Assembly (NCBI GenBank): GCA_963704475.1
Contig: OY969900.1
Span: forward strand, 1,054,001-1,118,000
From: UBA9655 sp963704475
GTDB taxonomy: Bacteria; Pseudomonadota; Alphaproteobacteria; UBA9655
Reading direction: 5' to 3'
DNA length: 64,000 nucleotides
Under the pieces are notes generated by a model, which did no database searches, was not told the origin of the DNA, and worked only from the letters and a program-made list of their open reading frames with translations. Positions 1-8,983 of the stretch are shown here, one piece after another. A program made the translations under genes and the position numbers. The first letter of the stretch is position 1. Every line of letters begins with the position of its first letter.

Positions 1-31
1 CGAAATCAAACTTGTCTTCTGAAGGTTTCAT
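1..31 (-). CDS. 5' end of a leftward gene cut by the window edge
   Basis: Reading leftward from an ATG at 31 gives ten codons (MKPSEDKFDF) before the window ends. An AAAGAG-like ribosome binding site lies just upstream, at about 40-46. Nothing can be said about function. Confidence 0.4.
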   Translation of the reverse strand, partial: MKPSEDKFDF

Positions 32-106
32 GGGGTCACTCTTTTTTATTACTTATGAGCCTGCAAAATTATTTCTTTATGAGCAGTGTGCAAAACTATT
101 TCCCCG

Positions 107-256
107 GTGTCATCCCCGCGAAAGCAGGGATCCAGGGGCCAAAATATGAATGCTTGTCTCTGGATCCCTGATGAAGAAATCCTAGAATTTGCTTCACAAA
201 TCAAGGACTTCTAGCTCGGGGATGACAACCCGAGCAAGTTGGGGATGACAACAGAG
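107..256. repeat. Palindromic intergenic repeat (family D-like)
   Basis: Imperfect inverted repeat with outer arms of the tgtcatccccg / cggggatgacaac type and an inner pair ggatccagggg / ctctggatccctg. It resembles the inside of the element at 39671-39871. It fills the space between the leftward gene at the edge and the DUF3572 gene. Confidence 0.6.
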
Positions 257-347
257 TTGCCTACATGACTCACGTTATCTTATTGATCCTACCTTGAAAT
301 GATATAGAATGCACAAGAGAAATATACCCACTCTCAAAGAGGGACTC

Positions 348-629
348 ATGGACAAAGAACAAGCAGAAACGATCGCCCTCCAGGCCTTGGCTTTTATAGC
401 AAAAGACGACGAGTTATTAGCCCAATTTTTAGCATTTTCAGGCCTTAGCCCCCAAGACCTCAAAAGTCGCTTTCGAGACCCTGATTTTTTAGGAGGCGTT
501 CTAGATATGATTTTAGGGGATGACGCGGTGTTGCTAGATTTCTGCAATGCAGTTTCCTTAAGTCCGGATACGCTTGTAAAAGCACGCCGTACACTTCCTG
601 GGGGACATGATACGTATGAGGAAAGCTAG
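348..629 (+). CDS. DUF3572 family protein
   Basis: A 93-residue soluble protein matching the alphaproteobacterial DUF3572 family from memory: an N-terminal EQAETIALQALAFIA helix, a central GLSPQDLKSR segment and a GGVLDMILGDDAVLLDF core. No biochemical role is established for the family. I chose the ATG at 348 because a good ribosome binding site (AAAGAGGG, 336-343) precedes it; the ORF could open 13 codons earlier at 309, which has no such site. It stands alone between two palindromic repeats. Confidence 0.75.
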   Translation: MDKEQAETIALQALAFIAKDDELLAQFLAFSGLSPQDLKSRFRDPDFLGGVLDMILGDDAVLLDFCNAVSLSPDTLVKARRTLPGGHDTYEES

Positions 630-631
630 TG

Positions 632-802
632 TCGTCATTGCGAGGAGCGTGAGCTCCGAAGCAACCCAGTTTAACAACTTATGCCCAAAGGGCATGCAGC
701 GTTTTTCTTTTACAAAGTAAAAAAAAGATGTATTCCTACGGAATAAATCATTGGTTCTGGGTTGCTTCGTTGGGCCTTACGGCCCGCTTCGCAATGATGA
801 CA
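632..802. repeat. Long palindromic repeat (family B-like)
   Basis: Imperfect inverted repeat: cgtcattgcgaggagc ... gaagcaacccag on the left and ctgggttgcttcgt ... cgcaatgatgac on the right, around an A-rich centre. The same arms occur in the elements at 30263, 41730, 42920 and 61998. It ends directly before the reading frame of recG. Confidence 0.7.
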
Positions 803-806
803 CGCG

Positions 807-2972
807 GTGATATACTTACTTAAGAGACGTGCCATAGATACATCACCCCTGCATCCAAACATTCTGTTTCCTCTTCATGCCCCCCTTACAACATTAAAAG
901 GTGTCGGGCCCAGCCTTATTAAAACCCTTAATCGCCTCAGAATACAGCGTGTTATCGATTTGATATGGCATTTACCTGTAGGGATCTCTCACTTTCCTTT
1001 GAAAAACTCTTTGACAGAATGTCGCGTAAGGCAACCCGTGGCGGTGCTGGCTTCCATCCTCGCCTATGATGTTGTGATGACAAAAAGACATCAGCCCGCA
1101 AGAGTCGTCTGTGACGTAAACGGCGTTCCCATGATTCTTGCCTTTTTCAAAACCAACCTAAAATCCCTTCAAGCTCGGTTGCCGATAGGGGAAAAACGTC
1201 TTGTGTGTGGGACGCTTGAGCAATTTTTAGGCACCTGGCAGATTGTTCATCCTGACCAAATTCTTTTCCCCAGTGCAGCTCAAAACTGGCAAGAAAAACA
1301 ACCTATTTACCCTCTAACTGCGGGCCTCTTTCAGTCTCAGATTCAAAAACTTGTTTGTCTTGCGTTACAACGTCTACCGGATTTACCGGAGTGGCATCCC
1401 CCGCACTGTCATCCTGAACTCGTTTCAGGACCCCATGACAATGAGATCCCGAATCGAGTCCGGGATGACAACGAGCTCTCCTGGAAAACAGCGCTTCAAA
1501 AAGTACATACGCCTCAGCAAGCGGAAGATCTGGATCCCCTCCACCCTGCCAGGCAGAGGCTTGCATTTGATGAGCTATTTGCGGATCAATTAGCTCTAGG
1601 GCTGACGCGGAATACCCATCTGCCCGGAAAACCTATTGTTTCTCAAGGAATTTTAAAGGACAAAATTCTCAAAGCCTTTGGGTATCCCCTCACGCCGGGG
1701 CAAATACAAGCACTCACAACAATTGAAGCAGATCTGGCCTCCCCTCACCGTATGGTTCGGCTTCTTCAAGGAGATGTAGGGTCGGGAAAAACACTGGTTG
1801 CTTTTCTTGCCGCCGCTCATGCGATTGAAGCCGGCTTTCAAGCGGCTCTTTTAGTGCCCACAGAAATTTTAGCCAGTCAACATATGAACACTCTATCCTC
1901 CTTAGCAGCCTCAGCCGGGATTGAAGTGGGACTTTTAACCGGCCGTCAGAAAAAGAAAGCCGCTGTGTATGAAGACCTAAAAAGTGGCAAGATTCAGCTC
2001 TGTATCGGCACCCATGCCCTTCTGCAAGAGGCGGTACAGTTTTCTAACCTCGGATTCCTGGTGATCGATGAGCAACATCGTTTCGGAGTCGAGCAGCGTC
2101 TTCAGCTTACAGCAAAAGGAGGTGCCGTTGATGTTTTGGCCATGACCGCAACTCCCATCCCCCGCACCTTGCGCTTGACAGCCTATGGAGATGTGGAGGT
2201 ATCGCGTATTCCTGATAAACCCCAGGGCAGAAAGCCCATTCGCACAAGTGTCCTCGCTATCAATCGCTTGGAAGAAGTCTATAAAGGGGTCGAACGTTTG
2301 ATGGCGCAGGGAGAAAAAGTATATTGGGTGTGCCCTCTTGTCGAAGAGTCAGAAACCCTGGACCTCGCCGCTGCAAAAGAACGCTATGACTCTCTTAAGA
2401 CACTGTTTGGAGAAGAAAAGGTTGGCCTTGTCTACGGCAAACAAAAAAGTGATGAAAAAGAAGCTGTCATGGCCTCTTTCAAGGAAGGAAACCGTCAACT
2501 CCTTGTTGCTACAACGGTGATCGAAGTTGGCATTGATGTGAAAGAAGCCAATACCATTATTATTGAGCATGCAGAACGGTTTGGCCTTGCGCAACTCCAC
2601 CAACTCCGTGGACGGGTGGGAAGAAGTGACCTGCATGCCCATTGTCTTTTGCTCTATGGATATCCTTTGACGGATATCGCTAAACAGCGCCTTTCCCTGA
2701 TGCGACAAACGGAAGATGGCTTCCTCATTGCAGAAAAAGATCTCAGCCTTCGCGGAGGAGGAGATATCTTAGGCACCAAGCAAAGTGGCCTTCCTTCTTA
2801 TAAGCTTGCAGACCCGCTTACCTGTGCCCCTCTGCTTGAACGCGCCCACCAAGCCGCTGAAACCTTGTTAAGGGAGGATCCCCAATTGCGCAGTCCTCAA
2901 GGTCAAGCGGCTCGCCTTCTTCTGTCTCTTTTTGGACAAGATAAAATGGTTCATTCCCTGACGTCGGGATAG
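807..2972 (+). CDS. recG: ATP-dependent DNA helicase RecG
   Basis: RecG remodels stalled replication forks and branch-migrates Holliday junctions. The product (721 residues from a GTG) has an N-terminal wedge/OB region starting with a GVGP helix-hairpin (about 32-35), Walker A GDVGSGKT (about 321), a DEQH box in DEQHRFGVEQR (about 421), TATPIPRT (about 447), and the C-terminal helicase half with the RGRVGR motif. The start is uncertain: the first codons overlap the end of an upstream palindromic repeat, and family homology begins only near LFPLHAPLTTLKGVGP (about residue 20). Residues about 200-224 are the translation of a dispersed palindromic repeat inserted in frame (see 1404-1476). No SOS or other regulatory site is visible, and there is no partner gene alongside. 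Confidence 0.95.
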   Translation: MIYLLKRRAIDTSPLHPNILFPLHAPLTTLKGVGPSLIKTLNRLRIQRVIDLIWHLPVGISHFPLKNSLTECRVRQPVAVLASILAYDVVMTKRHQPARVVCDVNGVPMILAFFKTNLKSLQARLPIGEKRLVCGTLEQFLGTWQIVHPDQILFPSAAQNWQEKQPIYPLTAGLFQSQIQKLVCLALQRLPDLPEWHPPHCHPELVSGPHDNEIPNRVRDDNELSWKTALQKVHTPQQAEDLDPLHPARQRLAFDELFADQLALGLTRNTHLPGKPIVSQGILKDKILKAFGYPLTPGQIQALTTIEADLASPHRMVRLLQGDVGSGKTLVAFLAAAHAIEAGFQAALLVPTEILASQHMNTLSSLAASAGIEVGLLTGRQKKKAAVYEDLKSGKIQLCIGTHALLQEAVQFSNLGFLVIDEQHRFGVEQRLQLTAKGGAVDVLAMTATPIPRTLRLTAYGDVEVSRIPDKPQGRKPIRTSVLAINRLEEVYKGVERLMAQGEKVYWVCPLVEESETLDLAAAKERYDSLKTLFGEEKVGLVYGKQKSDEKEAVMASFKEGNRQLLVATTVIEVGIDVKEANTIIIEHAERFGLAQLHQLRGRVGRSDLHAHCLLLYGYPLTDIAKQRLSLMRQTEDGFLIAEKDLSLRGGGDILGTKQSGLPSYKLADPLTCAPLLERAHQAAETLLREDPQLRSPQGQAARLLLSLFGQDKMVHSLTSG
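1404..1476 (+). repeat. Palindromic repeat (family C) inserted in frame inside recG
   Basis: A 73-bp copy of the dispersed repeat whose arms read tgtcatcctgaac...tttcagga and atcccgaa...cgggatgac. It keeps the recG frame open and adds about 24 residues (CHPELVSGPHDNE... followed by ...RVRDDNE) between the N-terminal DNA-binding region and the helicase core. Intergenic copies lie at 5202, 10195, 22810, 35845, 36850 and 41655. The behaviour is like that of Rickettsia palindromic elements, but I do not claim sequence kinship. Confidence 0.85.
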
Positions 2973-3051
2973 GGTCTTCAGTGCGAGGAGTCCCAGGACA
3001 TTGTTGCAGACGGAGTTGCCGATGCTGGGTCGACGATTGTGATGAGCTTTT

Positions 3052-3074
3052 ACCTCTCCCACAAGGGGAGAGGT
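3052..3074. other. Perfect hairpin after recG
   Basis: ACCTCTCCC and GGGAGAGGT form a 9-bp perfect stem with a 5-base loop. There is no T-run, so it may be either a terminator relic or a minimal REP-type palindrome between recG and sdhB. Confidence 0.4.
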
Positions 3075-3164
3075 GACAGAGCAGCAGGGCCTATTGAACA
3101 CACTCGTATTTTTGAGTAAGATGCTGTATTATTAAGACGTTTACAACTAAATAAGAAAACATCC

Positions 3165-3947
3165 ATGGTCCAGCTTCGTCTCCCTCTCAATTCCCGGATT
3201 CAAAAGGGAAAGACCTATCCGTCCTCATCGTTGGGGCCTAGGATGAAGGTTTTTCATGTTTATCGCTATGATCCAGACTCTTCAGATACCCCTCGTCTTG
3301 ATGCTTTTGAAATTAATTTAGAAGAATGTGGTCCCATGGTGTTGGACGCCTTGCTTAAAATTAAGGATGAGGTGGACACAACCTTAACCTTCCGCAGGTC
3401 TTGCCGAGAAGGGGTGTGTGGATCGTGCGCGATGAATATCGATGGAACGAACACGCTCGCCTGTATTAAACCGATTGCGGAGTGTAAAGGAGATATAAAA
3501 GTAACCCCCCTCCCCCACCTGTATGTAGTGAAAGATCTTGTCCCTGATCTAAATTTTGCCTATACCCAATATGCCTCTGTAAAGCCTTGGCTTCAGGCGG
3601 ATTCTTCTCCTCCTCCTGACAAAGAGCGACTTCAAAGTATCCCAGAGCGGGAAAAACTAGACGGCCTTTGGGAATGCATCCTGTGCTTTTGCTGCACAAC
3701 AAGTTGCCCCAGTTATTGGTGGAATGGAGATAAATACTTAGGCCCAGCAACGCTACTCCAATCCTATCGATGGATTGCTGATAGCCGCGATGATGCACAA
3801 GGGGAGCGCCTTGACGACCTTGAAGATCCCTTTAAACTCTATCGTTGTCATACGATTATGAATTGTACAAGCACATGCCCTAAAGGCCTTAACCCTGCGA
3901 AAGCAATTGGAGAAATAAAGAAACAAATGGTGACGCGTGTTGACTAG
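3165..3947 (+). CDS. sdhB: Succinate dehydrogenase iron-sulfur subunit SdhB
   Basis: Complex II subunit that passes electrons from the SdhA flavin to quinone on the inner face of the membrane. All three cluster motifs are visible: [2Fe-2S] SCREGVCGSC (about residues 84-93), [4Fe-4S] CILCFCCTTSCP (about 169-180), and [3Fe-4S] CHTIMNCTSTCPKGLNP (about 225). Length 260 is normal, and the MVQLRLP N-terminus fits the alphaproteobacterial family, supporting the ATG at 3165. The usual partners sdhC, sdhD and sdhA are not upstream; recG is. It overlaps the following lipoprotein gene by 11 bases, so the two are probably co-transcribed. Confidence 0.96.
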   Translation: MVQLRLPLNSRIQKGKTYPSSSLGPRMKVFHVYRYDPDSSDTPRLDAFEINLEECGPMVLDALLKIKDEVDTTLTFRRSCREGVCGSCAMNIDGTNTLACIKPIAECKGDIKVTPLPHLYVVKDLVPDLNFAYTQYASVKPWLQADSSPPPDKERLQSIPEREKLDGLWECILCFCCTTSCPSYWWNGDKYLGPATLLQSYRWIADSRDDAQGERLDDLEDPFKLYRCHTIMNCTSTCPKGLNPAKAIGEIKKQMVTRVD

Positions 3948-4215
3948 AAAAAACCTTCTTCTATTAAGTATTCCCTTCTTCCTATCCGGATGTATAGGCT
4001 CATGGGTACGCGAAGGGGACGGACGATGTTCAAATGAAGATTTCCCAGACATTCGAACAGTTCCGGATCGTGAAAAAGAAGAAGCAGTGCGGAAGAGTGA
4101 TAGTAAAGAAAAAGAAAACAAAAATGATTTAAAGGCCTTAGAGCAACTCCGTGAACAAATTAAAGCCCGCGATGACGCTTTGCGGGAAAAAATGGAGGTG
4201 GAGTTAGGATCCTAA
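3937..4215 (+). CDS. Small predicted lipoprotein
   Basis: A 92-residue protein starting at a GTG inside the sdhB tail. An N-terminal hydrophobic stretch ends in the lipobox LSGC (Cys about residue 18), so it should be lipid-anchored. The mature part is highly charged, with a Lys/Glu-rich helix predicted over the last 50 residues. Not recognised beyond that. The 11-base overlap with sdhB suggests translational coupling, but I infer no role in complex II. Confidence 0.6.
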   Translation: MLTRKNLLLLSIPFFLSGCIGSWVREGDGRCSNEDFPDIRTVPDREKEEAVRKSDSKEKENKNDLKALEQLREQIKARDDALREKMEVELGS

Positions 4216-4246
4216 TCCTACCCCCATTCTCTTTTTTATTGGTTCA

Positions 4247-4696
4247 TCAGTGAGCCGTACACGTGAGATGACCTGGGCGAGCTTTAGTGTCCATAATTGT
4301 AACGTTCCCACCCGTCAGAAATTTCGTACAAACCGCTGGATCCTGATCACAGTCAACCGAACACGACCCCCCATCACGTGGGTGCGTACCTGGTTCTCCT
4401 ACACCGATGCTGACATAAGTAAGATGGAAATCACAGCCTTCTTTTTTTGAAGTGTGAGGAATACCACTGGTATCTATTTCCCCCTTCGCTTTAGAAGCGA
4501 TCGTTACTAAGGAACTATGATAAGCATCACTGTTAAGTTGTTCGCATGCTTTATCTTTGCTGTTCCAGTGGACGGCCGTAATTTCAACAGTAGCTGTGGA
4601 AGAGCTATTATTTTGGACGTGGACAACACTGCTGGCCTCATTAGTTCCTAGTAATCCAACCGCGAGTATAGATGATATGAGAAGTTTATTTTGCAT
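4247..4696 (-). CDS. Secreted Cys-containing protein of unknown function
   Basis: A 149-residue product. An N-terminal signal peptide (basic start, hydrophobic SSILAVGLLGTNEASS) is followed by a beta-rich-looking domain with the run VVHVQNNSSSTATVEI and six or more cysteines in the mature part (including CSVDCDQDPAVC), which suggests disulfides and export to the periplasm or beyond. An AGGAGA ribosome binding site precedes the ATG. No family recognised. It is one of several unrelated small exported proteins in this window. Confidence 0.65.
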   Translation of the reverse strand: MQNKLLISSILAVGLLGTNEASSVVHVQNNSSSTATVEITAVHWNSKDKACEQLNSDAYHSSLVTIASKAKGEIDTSGIPHTSKKEGCDFHLTYVSIGVGEPGTHPRDGGSCSVDCDQDPAVCTKFLTGGNVTIMDTKARPGHLTCTAH

Positions 4697-4783
4697 AGGA
4701 GTCTCCTTTTGCGATTTATGAATGTTAGGTTTACTTCTAATATACCACGCTAAGGTTACTTATCATTTAATATTTTTATACCT

Positions 4784-5116
4784 TCACTCTTCCCACATTT
4801 TTTCGAGGTTATACACCGTGCGGACTTCTGGTCGGAAAATATGAATAACGACATCTCCTGCATCAACCAATACCCAATCACATTGAGGCATGCCTTCAAT
4901 GTGGATGTTCTTAATTCCTTTTTTCTTAAGCTCTTCCCGTAGCGTCTCTGCCAGAGACCCTACATGACGCTGAGAAGTCCCAGTCGCAATGACAAGAAAA
5001 TCAGCATAAGATGAGCGTCCAGATAGATTAATTGAAACAACGTCTTGCGCTTTTTTGAGGGTCAGGAATTCTTCAATAAAGTCTTTTAAAGCTTGAGGAG
5101 ATGAAAATTGAGTCAT
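4784..5116 (-). CDS. rsfS: Ribosome silencing factor RsfS (Iojap/YbeB)
   Basis: RsfS binds ribosomal protein L14 on the 50S subunit and blocks subunit joining when nutrients are short. The 110-residue product carries the family core: LKKAQDVVSINL, SSYADFLVIATGTSQRH, GMPQCDWVLVDAGDVVIHIF and a final YNLEKMW. I use the ATG at 5116 because family homology starts there; an upstream in-frame start at 5200 would add 28 residues reading out of the neighbouring repeat. Its usual neighbours (nadD, proA, rlmH) are not adjacent. Confidence 0.92.
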   Translation of the reverse strand: MTQFSSPQALKDFIEEFLTLKKAQDVVSINLSGRSSYADFLVIATGTSQRHVGSLAETLREELKKKGIKNIHIEGMPQCDWVLVDAGDVVIHIFRPEVRTVYNLEKMWEE

Positions 5117-5201
5117 GATGTATGTATAAGAAACTCTCTCCTCAAAGACAAGAGGAGAAAAACCTATTGGTCTAAACTCAACTGTCATCTTGAATAACAC
5201 T

Positions 5202-5316
5202 GTCCTGAACTCGTTTCAGGCCCCCATTGGCATGAGATCCCGGATCAAGTCCGGGATGACAACAGAGGGGACCCCATGATAATGGGATCCCGGATCAAGT
5301 TCGGGATGATAGAGAA
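5202..5316. repeat. Two adjoining palindromic repeats (family C) overlapping the addA 3' end
   Basis: First unit: ctgaactcgtttcagg ... gatcccggatcaagtccgggatgacaac. Second, shorter unit: gataatgggatcccggatcaagttcgggatgat. The addA stop codon lies inside the first unit, and the last 20 or so AddA codons read through the second, so the protein's C-terminus is repeat-derived. Confidence 0.8.
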
Positions 5317-8300
5317 TAGCGCCTCGGGCAAAAGATCAAGCCGGGGAACTTCCGTCCATAAAAGGGCACAAGTAATCAGTCGGTCTGGGTACATGGCTGC
5401 CAGAGCTGTATGATAAAATGCCATTTGTTTGATGTATGTTTTGGGAATTTTATCAAGAGTTTCAGGCACAATGCCATGGGTTTTAAAATCCACAATCAGA
5501 ATCGTTTCATCGGTGATGATAAGACGGTCAATTTGTCCGGAAAGAAGGGAATCCTCCAGATACCCCATAAAAGGAACCTCTCCCCGTGAGGAGGGACCGA
5601 AAAGGTCAGGGTACACCTTTATAACTTTTTGAGCAGAGGAAAGGATATTAAGAGCTCTGTCCTCTGAAACCCCCTCGTTACATAGATAACGAAGGGCGGC
5701 TTTCTCGCGTCTAGCCTCTTCTACGTTAGGCAGAATTTCTAAAAGCTTGTGAATAAGTGTTCCTCTCATCTGTCCAAAGTCTCCATAAAGAGAGGGTGTG
5801 TGGATGGATTCTTCTTCCTCTTGAGAGGGGAGCACAAGCTTTGGAGTTGCTTCAAATGCAGGATTTGTTTTCAACCACTGGGGGAGGAGAAAAGGCAGAT
5901 CTTCTTCCTTTTGAGGAGGAGGGTTTTCTCTGTTTTCGACAGAGGAAAGGCGCCAGCCTCCTTCAAATTCTTCTCCAACCTTTTGAATGGCCCCCAGGGT
6001 ACGAGAATACCATGACTCTTCTGCGGATCCCTCCCACCCACAGACATAAAGCGCATCTTCTGCGCGCGTTAAGGCAACATATAAAAGACGCCAGTATTCT
6101 TCCCGTTGTTTATCGCGAAGCTCTTGTTTTAAGGCCTTTGTCAGGGGAATATCTTTGGGCAAAGAAGGCAGCCACACAAGAGACTGTTGATGAAATCCAA
6201 AGGGGGGTAAGTCCACAGGGAGTTGGGTTGTATCTGGCAAAAAGACGATGGGAGCTTGCAGCCCTTTTGACCCATGAACCGTCATCACCCGCACCTGGTT
6301 GCTTTGGTCAAGATCCCGCTTAAGCTCAATCACTTCTTCTGAAATCCACTGAAGAAACCCCTGGAGGGAGGGTGTTTTTTCTTCTTGAAACACAAGACAT
6401 AAGTTTAAAAATTCATCTAAAGAATCAAGCACTTCTGGCCCTAAATGGGCGTGCCATTTCGCGCGGCCTGCAAGCGGCCCTAAGATATGACTATAAAGAG
6501 CAAAGGGGGTTAAAAAATCAGTTTGACCCAGAAGATCTTTCAAAACAGAAGTAATCTTATCATATTTCTCGTCTCTTAAGAGCCGTTGCCAAAGGGACTC
6601 CTCTTTGCGCCCATGAGCGAGCGTAAAAAGATCTTCCTCTGACAGATCAAAGAGAGGGCCTTTTAAAACAGTTGCAAGGGTTAGATCATCCTCGGGCAGA
6701 AGGAGAAATTCCCCGATTTTCAAAAGGTCCTGAACCCCAAGACCTGCTAAAAGCCAGAGGCGATCAACACCTGCCACCGGCACGTTATACTCTTTCAGTG
6801 CGCGAATGAGTATATCAACAAAAGCCGTCCTCCGACGCACAAGGATTAAAATATCCCCAGGTGTTACAGGCCGTGAAAGAGGACCTCCCCCCTTTAACCA
6901 GCTGTGAATAGTTTGGGCGATCTGTTGGCTCAAGCGTTTTTGAGGTGATTCCTTGGGAGCTTGGGTAAGAGGAAGCTGCCACGCCTCAAGAGCAATATCG
7001 GCCTCTTTTGTCACAAGAGGCCACACCTCCACATGTCCTTGCGCTTCCTTGCGGGAAGGCAAATGAGGGGAAAAGGTGGGGAAAACAGCATTCACCAGGG
7101 TTAGAATCTCTGGCGTTGATCGGAAAGAAACATTCAGGTCTACATCCTCCCACTTTTTTTCTGACATCTTAGCAAAGGTGCGGAGATCCTGTTGCATTTG
7201 CGTAAAGACAGCCGGATCTGCCCCTTGAAAGCTATAAATGGATTGTTTGCTATCCCCAACGATAAAAAGAGTACGATTGCGGGGATCGGCCGCTGCATTG
7301 GCATAGAATTCTTCTGCAATGGCGCGCACTACTTGCCATTGAGAGGGACTGGTATCTTGCGCTTCATCCACAAGGATATGATCAAGTCCCCCATCAAGTT
7401 TATAGAGGACCCAATGGCATCCCGGGTTTTTAAGGAGGGCTGCTGTTTTAAGAATCAAATCCTCGTAATCCAGAAGGGATTCTAATTTTTTAAAGGCATC
7501 AATGGTTTTAAGAAAATTTTGAGCATATTCTAAAAGAGCATCAGAAACTGTCATAACTTCACGCGTGTTCCGCTGCTCAATCCAAGCACTTAAGCGACAG
7601 GCCTCGCGCTCAAGCGTTTCCTCAAGATGAGGATACGCTTTAGCTAATTTCTGCGTTAAAAGGCGCGCGCGTCGTTCTCCCCCTTGGGTAAAGAAAAGAG
7701 AAAGATACTCCTCAAATCGTTCCCCTTGGTCTTCTTGGGAAAGGGTCAGAAAACGCGTCAACGCGTCTCCCCGTGCTTGATCCGTTGGGCTTCCGTGCTG
7801 AAAGAGAGGAAGACTTGCTTTAATGCCATTCTCTAGCGTCATTTGAGGAGGGAGTGCCCCTAATCCCTGCGAGGACGATTTTAAATTTTCAAATCTCCCC
7901 CGCTCAGTCAAAATAAACTCATTAAAATCTTCAAAGGTAGTTTCACTAAAGCGAAGAGCAAGCTCAGAAAAGCTCGGATCTTCCATGACCTTATAAAATG
8001 CTTTTTGAATAAGCGCCTTTCGTTTTGTATCATCCATCACCGTAAAGAAGGGAGAAAGCCCCGCCTCAAGGGGAAAGCGTTTTAAAAGAGACTGGCAAAA
8101 ACTATGGATCGTTTGGATCTTTAACCCTCCGGGTGTGTCCAACGTTAGTCCAAACAGCGTTCTGGCGCGCTCAACTTTTTCAGGCGATGGGGGAATATTC
8201 TGAAGAGTTCTCAAAGAAAGCTGTAAGTCATGATCAGATGCAATTGCCCACGCACTCAAATGCGAGCGAACTCGGGTTGCCATCTCAGCTGCGGCTGCTT

Positions 8301-8472
8301 TTGTAAAGGTAAGGCATAAGATCCTCTCTGGCACACACCCTTCCAAAAGAAGATTCAAAACGCGATCCGTTAAAACCTTTGTTTTTCCTGATCCCGCAGA
8401 GGCCGCAACCCAGGCGGAATGATGAGGGTGGGCTGCTAGGCGCTGAGAAACTGCTGCTATTTGATGGGGCAT
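5245..8472 (-). CDS. addA: Double-strand break repair helicase-nuclease AddA
   Basis: AddA is the UvrD-like motor and nuclease subunit of AddAB, which resects DNA ends for RecA loading. Visible in order over 1075 residues: Walker A SAGSGKT (about 25-31), LTFTKAAAAEM (motif Ia), DEAQDTSPSQW (about 367), GDSKQSIYSFQGADP (about 403), VMTVHGSKGLQAP (motif V area), VALTRAED, and a C-terminal PD-(D/E)XK nuclease with GQIDRL and VDFKT (about 975-995). addB, normally just upstream in alphaproteobacteria, is absent; a small Cys-rich gene lies there instead. The last 20-odd residues come from palindromic repeats, not from the family. Confidence 0.95.
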   Translation of the reverse strand: MPHQIAAVSQRLAAHPHHSAWVAASAGSGKTKVLTDRVLNLLLEGCVPERILCLTFTKAAAAEMATRVRSHLSAWAIASDHDLQLSLRTLQNIPPSPEKVERARTLFGLTLDTPGGLKIQTIHSFCQSLLKRFPLEAGLSPFFTVMDDTKRKALIQKAFYKVMEDPSFSELALRFSETTFEDFNEFILTERGRFENLKSSSQGLGALPPQMTLENGIKASLPLFQHGSPTDQARGDALTRFLTLSQEDQGERFEEYLSLFFTQGGERRARLLTQKLAKAYPHLEETLEREACRLSAWIEQRNTREVMTVSDALLEYAQNFLKTIDAFKKLESLLDYEDLILKTAALLKNPGCHWVLYKLDGGLDHILVDEAQDTSPSQWQVVRAIAEEFYANAAADPRNRTLFIVGDSKQSIYSFQGADPAVFTQMQQDLRTFAKMSEKKWEDVDLNVSFRSTPEILTLVNAVFPTFSPHLPSRKEAQGHVEVWPLVTKEADIALEAWQLPLTQAPKESPQKRLSQQIAQTIHSWLKGGGPLSRPVTPGDILILVRRRTAFVDILIRALKEYNVPVAGVDRLWLLAGLGVQDLLKIGEFLLLPEDDLTLATVLKGPLFDLSEEDLFTLAHGRKEESLWQRLLRDEKYDKITSVLKDLLGQTDFLTPFALYSHILGPLAGRAKWHAHLGPEVLDSLDEFLNLCLVFQEEKTPSLQGFLQWISEEVIELKRDLDQSNQVRVMTVHGSKGLQAPIVFLPDTTQLPVDLPPFGFHQQSLVWLPSLPKDIPLTKALKQELRDKQREEYWRLLYVALTRAEDALYVCGWEGSAEESWYSRTLGAIQKVGEEFEGGWRLSSVENRENPPPQKEEDLPFLLPQWLKTNPAFEATPKLVLPSQEEEESIHTPSLYGDFGQMRGTLIHKLLEILPNVEEARREKAALRYLCNEGVSEDRALNILSSAQKVIKVYPDLFGPSSRGEVPFMGYLEDSLLSGQIDRLIITDETILIVDFKTHGIVPETLDKIPKTYIKQMAFYHTALAAMYPDRLITCALLWTEVPRLDLLPEALFSIIPNLIRDPIIMGSPLLSSRT

Positions 8473-8609
8473 GGACGACAGGTCAGAGTTTGCGGAGAGG
8501 TATTCATATCAACAAACGATTCCTTTTTATAAGGAAAAGAGTATAGAGGATTTCTTTCCTCGTAAAGGGGGGGCAGCCCTTTTTGACTAACGCGAAGGCG
8601 TCCCTGTAT

Positions 8610-8864
8610 TTAACTTCCTGCACTCTTACATTTTTTGTCAAGTAAACTCTGGACGTCTTTTTTCGTACATTGTTTGCACTTTGGAAGCGGAAATGATTCT
8701 TTACATTCCTTAAGCTCTAACCCTGTTGTTCCTTCGACACTGGACGTCATACATGTGCATAAGATTTTCTTACAATATTGAGAGCACTCCGGGGATGCAA
8801 AGCCCTGAGGACCAAAAAGAAGAGCTACTCCTAATATATATCTAAATATATTGTTTTTTATCAT
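8610..8864 (-). CDS. Small secreted Cys-rich protein
   Basis: An 84-residue product: MIKNNIFRYILGVALLFG, a signal-peptide-like hydrophobic stretch cleaved near GFAS, then a short mature chain with about ten cysteines in CxxxC and CxxC spacings (SQYCKKILCTC, LPKCKQCTKKD). Probably disulfide-bonded and exported. I prefer the ATG at 8864 because the signal peptide begins there; the frame is open to 8921. The ribosome binding site is weak. Unknown family. Confidence 0.55.
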   Translation of the reverse strand: MIKNNIFRYILGVALLFGPQGFASPECSQYCKKILCTCMTSSVEGTTGLELKECKESFPLPKCKQCTKKDVQSLLDKKCKSAGS

Positions 8865-8983
8865 ATTTCTATTTTTCCAAAAAATATTAATCCATGATAC
8901 TATCATAGCGTATTGTTTCATATATTAGTTATTAAATCTTTAAACTCTTCAAAAATATCCAATAAAGCTTCGAGAAGGTGTTT

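Noticed and set aside
1303..1593. Short open frames in both directions over the repeat in recG
   Set aside because: Produced by the palindromic repeat itself; RecG homology continues on both sides in one frame.
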